A DNA stretch of 64,000 nucleotides from Daucus carota subsp. sativus (taxonomy: Eukaryota > Streptophyta > Magnoliopsida > Apiales > Apiaceae). How positions within the stretch are numbered: position 1 is the first letter of the stretch; the number at the start of each line of letters is the position of its first letter. This document shows, in pieces, positions 24,057 to 35,473 of the stretch. The notes below the pieces were generated by a model that saw nothing but the letters and a program-made list of their open reading frames with translations, had not been told where the DNA came from and did not search any database. Both the position numbers and the translations under genes were made by a program. The DNA is taken from positions 3,093,135-3,157,134 of the forward strand of contig NC_030385.2 in the NCBI RefSeq assembly GCF_001625215.2. The letters are read 5' to 3'.

Positions 24057-27000
24057 TCAGTTTTTATCTTCAGTACTGTTCAGATCCGGAAGCTGGGGTT
24101 GGTGAGCTTGTTGGGATCCAGAAGGAGGAACCTGAGCTTCTTGAATTCCATCAGCGGAGACAGGAGCCTCTTCAGATCCAGCAGGAGGAACAGTAGTCTT
24201 GCCCAGATTTGTTGGATGTTTGAAACTGCATGCTGGCCCCTCCTTGCAAACCCCGTAGTGACCATAGAATGGACAGACCTCCATATCCTGAATCATCACG
24301 AATAAAAAAAGGTAAGAGTGAATTGCAATTTTCATCATGCCATTGTCAAAAATCGATTTCATATAAATATTTTAGAAAATTTCAATTTGCATCCATGAGT
24401 ATGAGAACTCTATACAAATAGCATCTTTTTGATGTCTATTCATCAAATTGGAGTGTTAAAATTGGTCAACAATTACATATAAATATTTTCATATATGTTA
24501 TAGTTTAATTGATCTAATCGATCTACAGTAAATTTTAATGTTTCAATAAAAATAAGGCAAAAACTAATGTAAAAAGTTATTAGTATATTACCAGTCATCT
24601 TAAGGTGGTAGAAAAAAGTTGATCAAGTAGTTTTGGAATACTGAAGGACATTAACTGTAATGTTTAAACAAAAAATAGGCAAAAACACATATAAAAATTT
24701 ATTAGTAACACCGATATTACCCGTCATCTTAACAACCTGGTAGGAAAATAATATCTCATTAAGTAGTTTGGAATATTGAAAGGCATGAACTAATCAATGT
24801 TTCATCAAAGTATGAGGCAAAAACACATACAGATCTTAGAGGCAAGCCTCCGTCATTTAGATTCTCTTCTTGTTTTGGAGGCACTCTTTCTTGGTTTGGG
24901 TGGAAGGGCTTTGCAGAAGCTGCTGCAGCTTTCATGGAAAAGGTAGGAGGAATTGACTCGCTCCTTTCTTTGTTTTGCCCAACAGGAACCTTCATTAAAT
25001 TAAGGAAAAGAAATAGCACAGAAAATTATATCATCAAAGTTATATTCTGAATGCTTACACATGAGTTATATATATTGCCCAACAAATATATACACGGGGG
25101 GTTAAAGTATGTATATGTTCGATTGATTCTCAACAGGGAAAGCTCATATTTAATGAGCTAACCAATTGGGAGATGCCGCATAAGCAGTCTAAATACTACA
25201 CTAATTAGATACATGATTTCCACTCCATTCAGAGTAAGGAGAAATTGGAGCTGCTTGATACATGTAGGGGTCAACCTGACCAATTTCGTTTACTGTTGGT
25301 CCAAATGACCAGCTTGGCATAGTATCTTCCATAGGTACATATCCAGAAAGAGGGAATCCTCCTTCCATGGGAGATGGTTCCGATTGATCAAACCAACCAT
25401 TAAAACCATAATTGCTTGAACCATTATATATGTAGTGAGGATAATATTCATTCATTCCCTGATAAATTGTGTGAACGATGTCGTCAGTATTTCACCCTAA
25501 CATAACTTAGTCTAAAGTACTGCAAGATAAACATCAAAATCCTTTTGTTTCAAATCTGTAGTGTTATAATTTTGTTGAATGGGGATTAATTATGATTTTG
25601 TTGTAAGAAACATACATTAGCAATTTTATTCTGAAATTCCAAACACTTGGCATAATTAACTGCATTATGTTCAATATATACATGTTTGGGTTTCTTTAGA
25701 AAACTTTAGAATTTTCAGTCCTGTTTTTATATTTTAATTTTAAGGAAGTATAATAGAGTTATCGATAAAAATGAATAAAGAAATGTATATTATAATGCCC
25801 TTGATTCTATAAGTAAAAACTAAAAAGTTGAAGAGATGACAAGATTGTACCTGTTGAATTGCCATGCCAGGAATATTAAATTCGAAAGCCGGAGCCACGA
25901 CAGTTTCATCCAGAGAGGCTTCAGGTGTTAGATACTACATGCAAAGCAAGGGCAAAAGAATAATAAATTGCTAACAAAAACATTCATGTATATATAAGCT
26001 CAACAAGCAAGCCAGATACTAAGTGGATCATATAATAATCCAATGTTTTTGTACCATTATTATTGTTCAGTACAAAGACAATATTAATTCATTACTATTG
26101 TATAGAAGGGCAACTATTGTAATCCATTAATATTGTTCAGGTGCAACAAAATGACTTCCTAAATTTCAAGACCGAGGCAAGAATATACTATAAACAGGAA
26201 CTACAATAGAACATGTGCAAAGTTAAAGAGGTGGGGGTAAAACTATAAAAGTTTCAGGCACATGTCGATGGCCCTGATACTTGTATAAAGTTTCATTCAC
26301 TTCTATTCCGATGCATACATATTTCTTTTTTTTTATATATACCATAACTGGAGATCTGGGCGCAACAAGTCTTGTCGGCACAAGTTTATCATGGAAACCT
26401 GAAGCAAGGATAATACAATGTTCCCTATTTATATTGATTTTATAATAATCACAGCCTACATTTAGGAATATAAGACATAGTCATCCACATTCAGAAAATC
26501 ACACTATACAAGGCATCATTCCTGTTAAAAATTGGAGTTTTGAGTCAAGAAAAAAGATGTCAACTTTTCACCTAGCAAGATAAGAGGAACTTGTCCCCAA
26601 TCACAGTCCTAGGGTTTAGTAAATCTAACAAATATTCTTAGTGTACCAGGAAATGGGATAAATAAAGAAGTCGGTCACACCTCTAAACTCTAGGTTTCCA
26701 ACTTCTTCCTAATAAATATAGATAAAGGTAAATCAGTTTAAAGAAAAACCAAGTTAAATTATTTTATACCTGGGCCACCTGATCGTATGGATGGTTATAT
26801 CTGCAATTTAATCCAAACTTGCACCGACCATAATACATAAAATAGAAGCAATTATCCACCTCTGGCCTTATGGGGTACTTCTGGTTCCCATGCTCTCCAT
26901 CTTTCAAAACCATAGGACCTCCTTCGGCATTCAGCTTCTTTCCATGTACCGGATCTTTCATAGCTGAGTTCTGAACCTCTTGGCTCAAAGAATCAGTATT

Positions 27001-27114
27001 ATTGGAACCTGCAGGCACTTCAAGTCCCTGATAATCACTAAAATTAATTGTTCCAAAACACAAGACTTTGGGTTGGTTCCGAGAATGCTGGTTGCTACTT
27101 CCCTCCATTGTCAC
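24057..27114 (-). CDS. CCCH array gene C: two-finger CCCH zinc-finger protein (354 aa)
   Basis: Exons: 27114-26770, 25934-25851, 25458-25213, 24989-24831, 24287-24057; phase 0, no stops. Both fingers are complete. One oddity: the exon 3 donor is CAT/GTATCT instead of CAG/GTATTT in the other four genes. The last exon base is changed from the preferred G to T and the last residue from Gln to His. The GT is intact, but splicing may be weaker. Exon 1 encodes the same protein as exon 1 of gene D. Intron 1 carries the intact target site (CTAAT) into which the copia element inserted in gene D. Function is inferred from the family only. Confidence 0.8.
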
Positions 27115-30100
27115 TCAAATCAAGAACTATAGCCCCTAAGCTCAGAAAACAACCCCTCTTGTTCTCTCTGTGGATTAGCATGCACACACAGACTTGGGAA
27201 AAATCATTCTGCAATGAAGCCAATTTAAAGATAGAAAAGAAGAGTGTAGAATGTGGCATTAAATTGCAAGATCCAAAGGTAGATTTTGAAATGAGTTGCT
27301 GCAAGATAGTCATATCTACTGAGATATTTATTGCAATTCTAATCTACTCATGTATGTGACTGAGATATTAATTTACTTAGTTGCATCATACATGGAACTG
27401 GCCCCTCTTGCCATCTTATTTTGAACATTATGTAGTTTCAAGGGTGGGTGTTTCTTGTGTGGGCCAAAAGGCTATAGTGGATACTAAAGAAAACATAAGC
27501 CCAATATTAGGTATAGGCACACAAAATATATTTTAACAAGGGAACATATCATAATTCATAATGGAGTAGCATTCTATGAATCTACCATTATTTAAATAAA
27601 TGAATATCCACTCACAATACATAAATAAGAAATAAACTATTTGTTTAAAATAGATATAAACTATATAATTATCAGATGGCTTAGAGCATAAAGAAATACA
27701 AAAACAAAAATTTAAAATAGATTTCAAAATTGAGGTGCGTCAAATAAAACACAAGAGCCCTTTATTTATACAAAATTTGAATAAACTTAGGTATTTTGAT
27801 AACGTGTTGAATTCTTAAAATATCCTTTTTATTTCCGGACAAGTATATTAATTGTTTTCCTTTTTCTTTGCCTTCTTACTTTCTTTTTTTATTTTCCTAT
27901 ATTAATTCCTATTTTATTGAATTTTCTACAAAATACATTAAAAATAATCAATTAACCAACAAGATTACCAAAAAATTGCAAACAATAAGTATACAAAAAG
28001 AGCTCCACAAGGTAGTTGTGTTCAACTCCCTCAGGAGACGCTTGGTAGATGCTTGGCACGCTCGTCTCTATTAGTCGAATTCGAATTTACTCGGTTGTGA
28101 GGGGGTCGGTCTATAACCCAAAATATTTGTATTCAAAAATATATAAAATATGTACTTATCAAATTCACTAATAAGTAGATTTTCTCTTTTCATAACAAAT
28201 CGAACCAATCTCTCTTTTTTCTTCGATTTGTTTTAATTGAATGTGTGGTATATGTTTTATAAGACTTTTTATAGCATAATGGTACGCCTCCCACTTCAGT
28301 TTACAAGGGTGATTCCAATCGAGTGATTTATTGATGGTGATGGAGGTTCACTTTTTATTAAAATGATCAAAAAAATAGAGACACTTACTAGTGAAGTCAA
28401 ATCTTATATCTTTAGAAAGGAGATTAGTCAGAACTCTTGCGTTTTTACTAGAATCCATAACGAAAGGCCTATAAAAGCGCGTATGCCCTAAGAATAAATG
28501 AATTTTATTTTATAAATTTTGATGTAGATAGATTATCAGTGAGTTCTATTTTAACTATATAAATTCTATAAGCCTCGCCGAAATTTTATGACAATGAACA
28601 ATCATGTCATTAAGCGCACTAGCTAGTATAAATTCATATTCATGAACAATTCATACAATGTCTCACTCATATGCAAATGTCAAATATATCGTACTCCCTC
28701 TACTATTTGTTTAAAGTTTTTAATTATTAGTTATTAATTGTTGAGATGGTGGTAACACATGTTTAATATTCGTTGTTCATGGTCACTTTAATGGGGAGGT
28801 CTTTCATTTTAATTATTCAATATTTCTCGCACAATACTAGCCCCTTCACATAGATATTTCAAAATTAAACATATTCGTAAGATTAACATATTGTCATTCA
28901 AAACTCAGCACTTCCAACCTAATCAGGACTTGAATTTATAGATGACAGTACTAGAAAATGACTCGTACCTCTCGTAAATTGTTACGCTTGTTCGTATTAA
29001 AAGAAAAAAAATTATTTTCACAATTGATGTCTCTGCTTATGAGATTAATAAAAAATTTGCTTATTAACAAACTGAGAAATATGAGTTTCAAGGACTTGAA
29101 GATCTATGACATGTGAGACAAGACTCGATAATATCCTAAAAAAATTCAAAATATCATCCAAATATACATGTATAGTATAAATAATTATTTAAAATATCTT
29201 AAATCAAACCTTTAAATATGAATTGAAATTTGTTGTTTAACCATTTTACCAAGAAGAGAACTGAAAAGGTGATCCAAAGGGAGACTAACCATCATGTCTC
29301 CATGATTCAGAGATTAGTTACTTATTTTGTTTATACAAACTAATAAAACCTTACAGTTTTATGATAGCAAAGAAAAACTCAAATAGCAACAAAATGTTTC
29401 AGAGCAGGCATGTGCTCATAATGAAATAGAATCCTTATGCAGAAAATAAGGCTGCTGCATCACAGAATCAGTTTTTATCTTGAGTACTGTTCAGATCCGG
29501 AAGCTGGGGTTGGTGAGCTTGTTGGGATCCAGAAGGAGGAACCCGAGCTTCTTGAATTCCATCAGCAGAGACCGGAGCCTCTTCAGATCCAGCTGGAGGA
29601 ACAGTCTTGCCCAGATTTGTTGGATGTTTGAAAGTGCATGCTGGCCCCTCCTTGCAAACCCCGTAGTGACCATAGAATGGACAGACCTCCATATCCTGAA
29701 TCATCACGAATAAGAAAAGGTAAGAGGGAATTGCATTCTACATCATGCTATTGTCAAAAATCAATTACGGATACCTGTTTTAGAAAATTTCAATTTGCAT
29801 CCATGAGTATGAGAACTCTATACAAATAGCATCTTTTTTATGTCTATTCATCAAATTGGAGTGTTAAAATTGGTCAACAATTACATATAAATATTTTCAT
29901 ATATGTTATAGTTTAATTGATCTAATCGATCTACAGTAAATTTTAATGTTTCAATAAAAATAAGGCAAAAACTCATGTCAAAAGTTATTAGTATATTACC
30001 AGTCATCTTAAGGTGGTAGAAAAAAGTTGATCAAGTAGTTTTGGAATACTGAAGGACATTAACTATAATGTTTAAACAAAAAATAGGCAAAAACACATAT

Positions 30101-31200
30101 AAAAATTTATTAGTAACACCGATATTACCCGTCATCTTAACAACCTGGTAGGAAAATAATATCTCAATAAGTAGTTTGGAATATTGAAAGGCATGAACTA
30201 GTCAATGTTTCATCGAAGTATGAGGCAAAAACACATACAGATCTTAGAGGCAAGCCTCCGTCATTTAGATTCTCTTCTTGTTTTGGAGGCACTCTTTCTT
30301 GGTTTGGGTAGAAGGGCTTTGCAGAAGCTGCTGCAGCTTTCATGGAAAAGGTAGGAGGAATTGACTCGCACCTTTCTTTGTTTTGCCAAACAGGAACCTT
30401 CATTAAATTAAGGAAAAGAAATAGCACAGAAAATTATATCATCAAAGTTATATTCTGAATGCTTACACAGTTATATATATTGCCCAACAAATATATACAC
30501 GGGGGTTGAAGTATGTATATGTTCGATTGATTCTCAACAGGGAAAGCTCAAATTTAATGAGCTAACCAATCGGGAGATGCCGGATAAGCAGTCTAAATAC
30601 TACACTAATTAAATACCTGATTTCCACTCCATTCAGAGTAAGGAGAAACTGGAGCTGCTTGATACATGTAGGGGTCAACCTGACCAATTTCGTTTACTGT
30701 TGGTCCAAATGACCAGCTTGGCATAGTATCTTCCATAGGTACATATCCAGAAAGAGGGAATCCTCCTTCCATGGGAGATGGTTCCGACTGATCAAACCAA
30801 CCATTAAAACCATAATTGCTTGAACCATTATATATGTAGTGAGGATAATATTCATTCATTCCCTGATGAATTGTGTGAACAAAGTCGTCAGTATTTCACC
30901 CTAACATAACTTGGTCTAAAGTACTGCAAGATAAACATCAAAATCCTTTTGTTTCAAATCTGTAGTGTTATAATTTTGTTGAATGGGGATTAATTATGAT
31001 TTTGTTGTAAGAAACATACATTAGCAATTTTCTTCTGTAATTCCAAACACTTGGCATAATTAACTGCATTATGTTCAATATATACATGTTTGGGTTTCTT
31101 TAGAAAACCTTAGAATTTTCAGTCCTGTTTTTATATTTTAATTTTAAAGAAGTATAATAGAGTTGTCGATAAAATGAATAAAGAAATGTATATTATAATG
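25798..31200. repeat. Tandem duplication block 1 (5,403 bp)
   Basis: This spans part of C intron 2, C exons 2 and 1, its upstream flank and spacer, and D exons 5-3. It is collinear without any indel I could find with 31201-39559 once the copia element and one 5-bp target duplication are removed (5,403 bp each). Single-base differences seen: 27402, 28167 and 28671; I did not compare every base. Confidence 0.88.
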
Positions 31201-34200
31201 CCCTTGATTCTATAAGTAAAAACTAAAAAGTTGAAGAGATGACAAGATTGTACCTGTTGAATTGCCATGCCAGGAATATTAAATTCGAAAGCCGGAGCCA
31301 CGACAGTTTCATCCAGAGAGGCTTCAGGTGTTAGATACTACATGCAAAGCAAGGGCAAAAGAATAATAAATTGCTAACAAAAACATTCATGTATATATAA
31401 GCTCAACAAGCAAGCCAGATACTAAGTGGATCATATAATAATCCAATGTTTTTGTACCATTATTATTGTTCAGTACAAAGACAATATTAATTCATTACTA
31501 TTGTATAGAAGGGCAACTATTGTAATCCATTAATATTGTTCAGGTGCAACAAAATGACTTCCTAAATTTCAAGACCGAGGCAAGAATATACTATAAACAG
31601 GAACTACAATAGAACATGTGCAAAGTTAAAGAGGTGGGGGTAAAACTATAAAAGTTTCAGGCACATGTCGATGGCCCTGATACTTGTATAAAGTTTCATT
31701 CACTTCTATTCCGATGCATACATATTTCTTTTTTTTTATATATACCATAACTGGAGATCTGGGCGCAACAAGTCTTGTCGGCACAAGTTTATCATGGAAA
31801 CCTGAAGCAAGGATAATACAATGTTCCCTATTTATATTGATTTTATAATAATCACAGCCTACATTTAGGAATATAAGACATAGTCATCCACATTCAGAAA
31901 ATCACACTATACAAGGCATCATTCCTGTTAAAAATTGGAGTTTTGAGTCAAGAAAAAAGATGTCAACTTTTCACCTAGCAAGATAAGAGGAACTTGTCCC
32001 CAATCACAGTCCTAGGGTTTAGTAAATCTAACAAATATTCTTAGTGTACCAGGAAATGGGATAAATAAAGAAGTCGGTCACACCTCTAAACTCTAGGTTT
32101 CCAACTTCTTCCTAATTGTTGGAAATTAACGTATTGAATGTCATGCTATTCTGGAGGATCCTGCTGTGTTCCAAGATTCATGTATTCTAAAGTTCAATGT
32201 ATTCAGAATATACATGTATCTGATTTAATGTGCTTGTGATGTCTTTTTATGTTCTCATATAAGCCTATCTATATAAAGGCTGGTTTAGTCAAGTCTTATG
32301 TATTCAAGTTAAATCATATTGAATTAATACAAAGTATATTACTTTACAGCCTCATATAACTCAACATTTGGTATCAGAGCCACGTTACAAACAAATCAGA
32401 GGAAGCAGCAAGATTTAATGGCAGCATTCAGTTCCTCCACAAATTTCTCAAGTCAGCAATTTATTCCAGAATTCAATGGCGAAGATTATGAGTTCTGGTC
32501 AGTTAAAATGAAGACCATTTTCAGGTCTCTTAATCAATGGGAGATCGTAGAGAAGGGATACAAAGAACCTCCTGATGAAGCTGTTATCTCAGATGCGGAT
32601 CAAAAGAATTTGGAGAAATTAAGGCAAACCGATGCCAGTGCTCTGTCAATAATCCAAAGAGCTGTAACAAAAGCTATATTTCCAAGAATAATGCGAGCCA
32701 ATACAGCAAAGGAGGCTTGGGACATTCTTCAAGGAGAATATCTAGGAGATGCAAAGGTACGAACTATTAAACTCCAAACCTTAAGAAGAGAATTGGAGAA
32801 TATAAAAATGAAAGAAGATGAAACTCTTAATGATTTCTCTACTAGATTTTTTGAGTTGATAAATCAAATGAAATCATTTGGAGAAGACATTACTGACAAA
32901 AGACAGGTGGAAAAAATTCTTGTTTGTCTGCCGGAAAAGTTCAATACTATTGTTTCAGTGATTGAAGAAACAAAGGATCTTGCAACTTTAACTGTTCAAG
33001 AACTCATGGGGTCTCTAAAATCATTTGAGCAAAGGACGTCCAGACAATCTGAAAAACCCGTTGAAGCAGCATTTCAGTCAAAGCTCAATATCTCAAATCA
33101 AAAGCAAGGAGAAAGTTCAACTATCACTCAGTTTCGCGGAGGCAGGAACCTAAGATATAATTTTCGAAATTTCAGGAACGGATCAAGAGGAAAAGGCAGG
33201 CCAGATTTTGGTAGACCAATTTCTTTGCACTGCACTATTTGCAACAGATCTAGTCACTCAAATAAAGATTGTTGGTTCAAGGGCAAGCCAAAATGTGATA
33301 AATGTCATCGATTTGGTCATTTATCTAAGGATTGCAGATCACGTGATATTCAACAAGCAAACCAGATTAATTTTCAGAAACAAAATGAAGATTCTCACAC
33401 AACTTTCTATGCATGCCAAAGCACGATGCATCTGAAAAATGAAAGATGGCTCAGTACAAAGAAACAAGGCAAGGCTCGTCGCGAAAGGCTATTCACAACA
33501 GCCAGAGATTGATTTCAATGAAACGTTTGCTCCAGTGTCTCGCTTAGATTCCATTCGAGCACTAATTGCTTTTGCTTCTGGAATGGGTTGGAAGTTGTTT
33601 CAGTTAGACGTAAAATCAGCGTTCCTAAATGGCGAGATAAAGGAGGAAGTATATGTCGATCAGCCACAGGGGTTTGTCATCAAAGGAAAGGAACACATGG
33701 TATATAAACTCGAGAAAGCATTGTATGGTCTAAAACAAGCACCCCGTGCTTGGTACAGTGAAATAAATAGCTTTCTCATCAAATCTGGATTTAAAAGGAG
33801 CTTGAATGAACCAACCTTGTTTGTCAAACACCAAGGTACTGATATATTAATTGTTATGCTATATGTTGATGATATAATTTTTGCCGGAAGTTGTGAAAAT
33901 ATGGTTGAAGCATTCAAAAATGATATGACCAAAAAATATGAGATGAGTGATATGGGTCTGCTACGACATTTTCTTGGCATGGAGATTTATCAAGATAAGG
34001 AGAATATTTTTATTTGCCAAAGGAACTATGCTGAGAAAATATTAAAGACATTTGGAATGTTTGAATGCAATCCAGCTCCGACACCACTGGTTATGGGGGA
34101 GAAATTATACAAGAAAGATGGTGGAAATTTTGTGGATTCTACTTATTATCGAAGTCTCATCGGGAAGCTGTTATATCTTTGTACAACAAGGCCAGATCTT

Positions 34201-35473
34201 ATGTTTGCTGCAAGTCTGCTCTCAAGGTTTATGCAAAATCCAAGCCACATACATCTTGGAGCTGCAAAACATGTTCTTCGTTACATTCAAGGAACACTAG
34301 ACTATGGTCTTTGTTATGAGAAAAACAAAGAAGTAAAACTCATCGGTTACAGTGATAGTGATCTTGGAGGATGCGGAGATGATCTGAAAAGTACATCAGG
34401 CTATTGTTTTTCTCTTGGATCAGGAATATTTTCATGGCAATCTAAGAAACAAGACACTGTTGCGCAGTCTACCGCCGAAGCAGAATATGTATCTGCAGCA
34501 GTAGCCACTTCTCAAGTAATATGGCTTAGGAGAATATTTACAGATTTTGGTTGTGAACAACAAGATGGCACCCCGATTTATTGTGACAACAAGTCAGCAA
34601 TTGATATGGCTAAAAATCCTGTTAACAATAATAGAACGAGGCATATTGCACTCAAACATCATTTCATTCGGGATGCGGTTGAAGATGGTGAGATAAAGCT
34701 TGTGTTTTGTCCGTCTGAAGACCAAGTTGCAGACATATTCACTAAGGCATTACCAAAGCAAAGGTTTCAGCAGTTAAGAGAAGCTCTTGGAATCCGTCAA
34801 TACGTTAAGGGGGAGAATGTTGGAAATTAACGTATTGAATGTCATGCTATTCTGGAGGATCCTGCTGTGTTCCAAGATTCATGTATTCTAAAGTTCAATG
34901 TATTCAGAATATACATGTATCTGATTTAATGTGCTTGTGATGTCTTTTTATGTTCTCATATAAGCCTATCTATATAAAGGCTGGTTTAGTCAAGTCTTAT
35001 GTATTCAAGTTAAATCATATTGAATTAATACAAAGTATATTACTTTACAGCCTCATATAACTCAACACTAATAAATATAGATAAAGGTAAATCAGTTTAA
35101 AGAAAAACCAAGTTAAATTATTTTATACCTGGGCCACCTGATCGTATGGATGGTTATATCTGCAATTTAATCCAAACTTGCACCGACCATAATACATAAA
35201 ATAGAAGCAATTATCCACCTCTGGCCTTATGGGGTACTTCTGGTTCCCATGCTCTCCATCTTTCAAAACCATAGGACCTCCTTCGGCATTCAGCTTCTTT
35301 CCATGTACCGGATCTTTCATAGCTGAGTTCTGAACCTCTTGGCTCAAAGAATCAGTATTATTGGAACCTGCAGGCACTTCAAGTCCCTGATAATCACTAA
35401 AATTAATTGTTCCAAAACACAAGACTTTGGGTTGGTTCCGAGAATGCTGGTTGCTACTTCCCTCCATTGTCAC
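29468..35473 (-). CDS. CCCH array gene D: chimeric two-finger CCCH protein (353 aa) with a copia element in intron 1
   Basis: Exons: 35473-35129, 31337-31254, 30862-30617, 30397-30239, 29695-29468; phase 0, no stops, both fingers intact (the second reads CKEGPACTFKH). Exons 3-5 and most of intron 2 are E-type, sharing VPVWQNKERCES in exon 4. From 31201 through exon 1 and beyond, the sequence is C-type. The gene is thus a recombinant of C and E. Intron 1 is swollen to 3,791 bp by a copia insertion (32117-35067) that lies in sense opposite to the gene. The ORF is undamaged, but correct splicing across the element is uncertain. The D and E proteins differ at only three exon-1 positions that I can see (N/K, G/R, Q/E). 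Confidence 0.78.
32117..32366 (+). repeat. 5' LTR of the copia element
   Basis: 250 bp, TG...CA ends. A TATATAAAG promoter-like motif lies at about 32270. Identical to the 3' LTR as far as I can read. Confidence 0.93.
32369..32381 (+). promoter_or_regulatory. Primer-binding site (initiator tRNA-Met type)
   Basis: TGGTATCAGAGCC lies two bases after the 5' LTR. It is the standard plant copia primer-binding site, complementary to the 3' end of initiator tRNA-Met. Confidence 0.9.
32418..33512 (+). CDS. Copia gag, truncated and frameshifted at a deletion junction (364 aa frame)
   Basis: The N-terminal region (FNGEDYEFWSVKMKTIF) and central part are typical of copia Gag (UBN2-type) proteins. Two CCHC zinc knuckles follow: C-TI-C-NRSS-H-SNKD-C and C-DK-C-HRFG-H-LSKD-C, which bind the RNA genome in the virus-like particle. 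After FYACQST the sequence crosses a deletion junction (about 33415-33445). The last ~27 residues are out-of-frame RT sequence ending in a stop. In intact relatives this frame would continue into protease. A near-complete Gag is likely still made. Confidence 0.88.
   Translation: MAAFSSSTNFSSQQFIPEFNGEDYEFWSVKMKTIFRSLNQWEIVEKGYKEPPDEAVISDADQKNLEKLRQTDASALSIIQRAVTKAIFPRIMRANTAKEAWDILQGEYLGDAKVRTIKLQTLRRELENIKMKEDETLNDFSTRFFELINQMKSFGEDITDKRQVEKILVCLPEKFNTIVSVIEETKDLATLTVQELMGSLKSFEQRTSRQSEKPVEAAFQSKLNISNQKQGESSTITQFRGGRNLRYNFRNFRNGSRGKGRPDFGRPISLHCTICNRSSHSNKDCWFKGKPKCDKCHRFGHLSKDCRSRDIQQANQINFQKQNEDSHTTFYACQSTMHLKNERWLSTKKQGKARRERLFTTARD
33439..34830 (+). CDS. Copia reverse transcriptase / RNase H fragment (463 aa frame)
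   Basis: The frame enters within RT (SVQRNKARLVAKGYSQQ) and holds the copia RT motifs LDVKSAFLNG, ALYGLKQAPRAW and the catalytic MLYVDDI. RNase H follows, with TAEAEYVSA, IYCDNKSAI and ADIFTKALPKQRF, ending just before the polypurine tract. The ATG at 33439 is only the first Met after the deletion junction, not a natural start. Relative to gag the frame is shifted. Integrase, protease and the RT N-terminus are missing, so this fragment alone is not expected to support transposition. Confidence 0.9.
   Translation: MKDGSVQRNKARLVAKGYSQQPEIDFNETFAPVSRLDSIRALIAFASGMGWKLFQLDVKSAFLNGEIKEEVYVDQPQGFVIKGKEHMVYKLEKALYGLKQAPRAWYSEINSFLIKSGFKRSLNEPTLFVKHQGTDILIVMLYVDDIIFAGSCENMVEAFKNDMTKKYEMSDMGLLRHFLGMEIYQDKENIFICQRNYAEKILKTFGMFECNPAPTPLVMGEKLYKKDGGNFVDSTYYRSLIGKLLYLCTTRPDLMFAASLLSRFMQNPSHIHLGAAKHVLRYIQGTLDYGLCYEKNKEVKLIGYSDSDLGGCGDDLKSTSGYCFSLGSGIFSWQSKKQDTVAQSTAEAEYVSAAVATSQVIWLRRIFTDFGCEQQDGTPIYCDNKSAIDMAKNPVNNNRTRHIALKHHFIRDAVEDGEIKLVFCPSEDQVADIFTKALPKQRFQQLREALGIRQYVKGENVGN
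34807..34817 (+). promoter_or_regulatory. Polypurine tract of the copia element
   Basis: AAGGGGGAGAA lies immediately before the 3' LTR; it is the plus-strand primer for reverse transcription. Confidence 0.88.
34818..35067 (+). repeat. 3' LTR of the copia element
   Basis: 250 bp, TG...CA, with no difference from the 5' LTR found by reading. It is followed by the target duplication CTAAT. Confidence 0.93.

Larger units (their letters stand above)
32117..35067 (+). mobile_element. Ty1/copia LTR retrotransposon, internally deleted, very young (2,951 bp)
   Basis: The LTRs at 32117-32366 and 34818-35067 (250 bp each, TGTTGG...CAACA) look identical base for base. They are flanked by the target duplication CTAAT (32112-32116 and 35068-35072). 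Gene C has the empty site TTCCTAATAAATA. A primer-binding site and a polypurine tract are present. The coding part keeps gag and RT/RNase H but lacks protease, integrase and the first part of RT. The element therefore cannot move alone and is much shorter than the ~5 kb usual for full-length copia. Confidence 0.95.

Noticed and set aside
32117..35067. Integrated virus
   Set aside because: LTRs, initiator tRNA-Met primer site, gag knuckles and RVT_2-type RT place it in the plant Ty1/copia retrotransposons; no envelope or movement gene is present.
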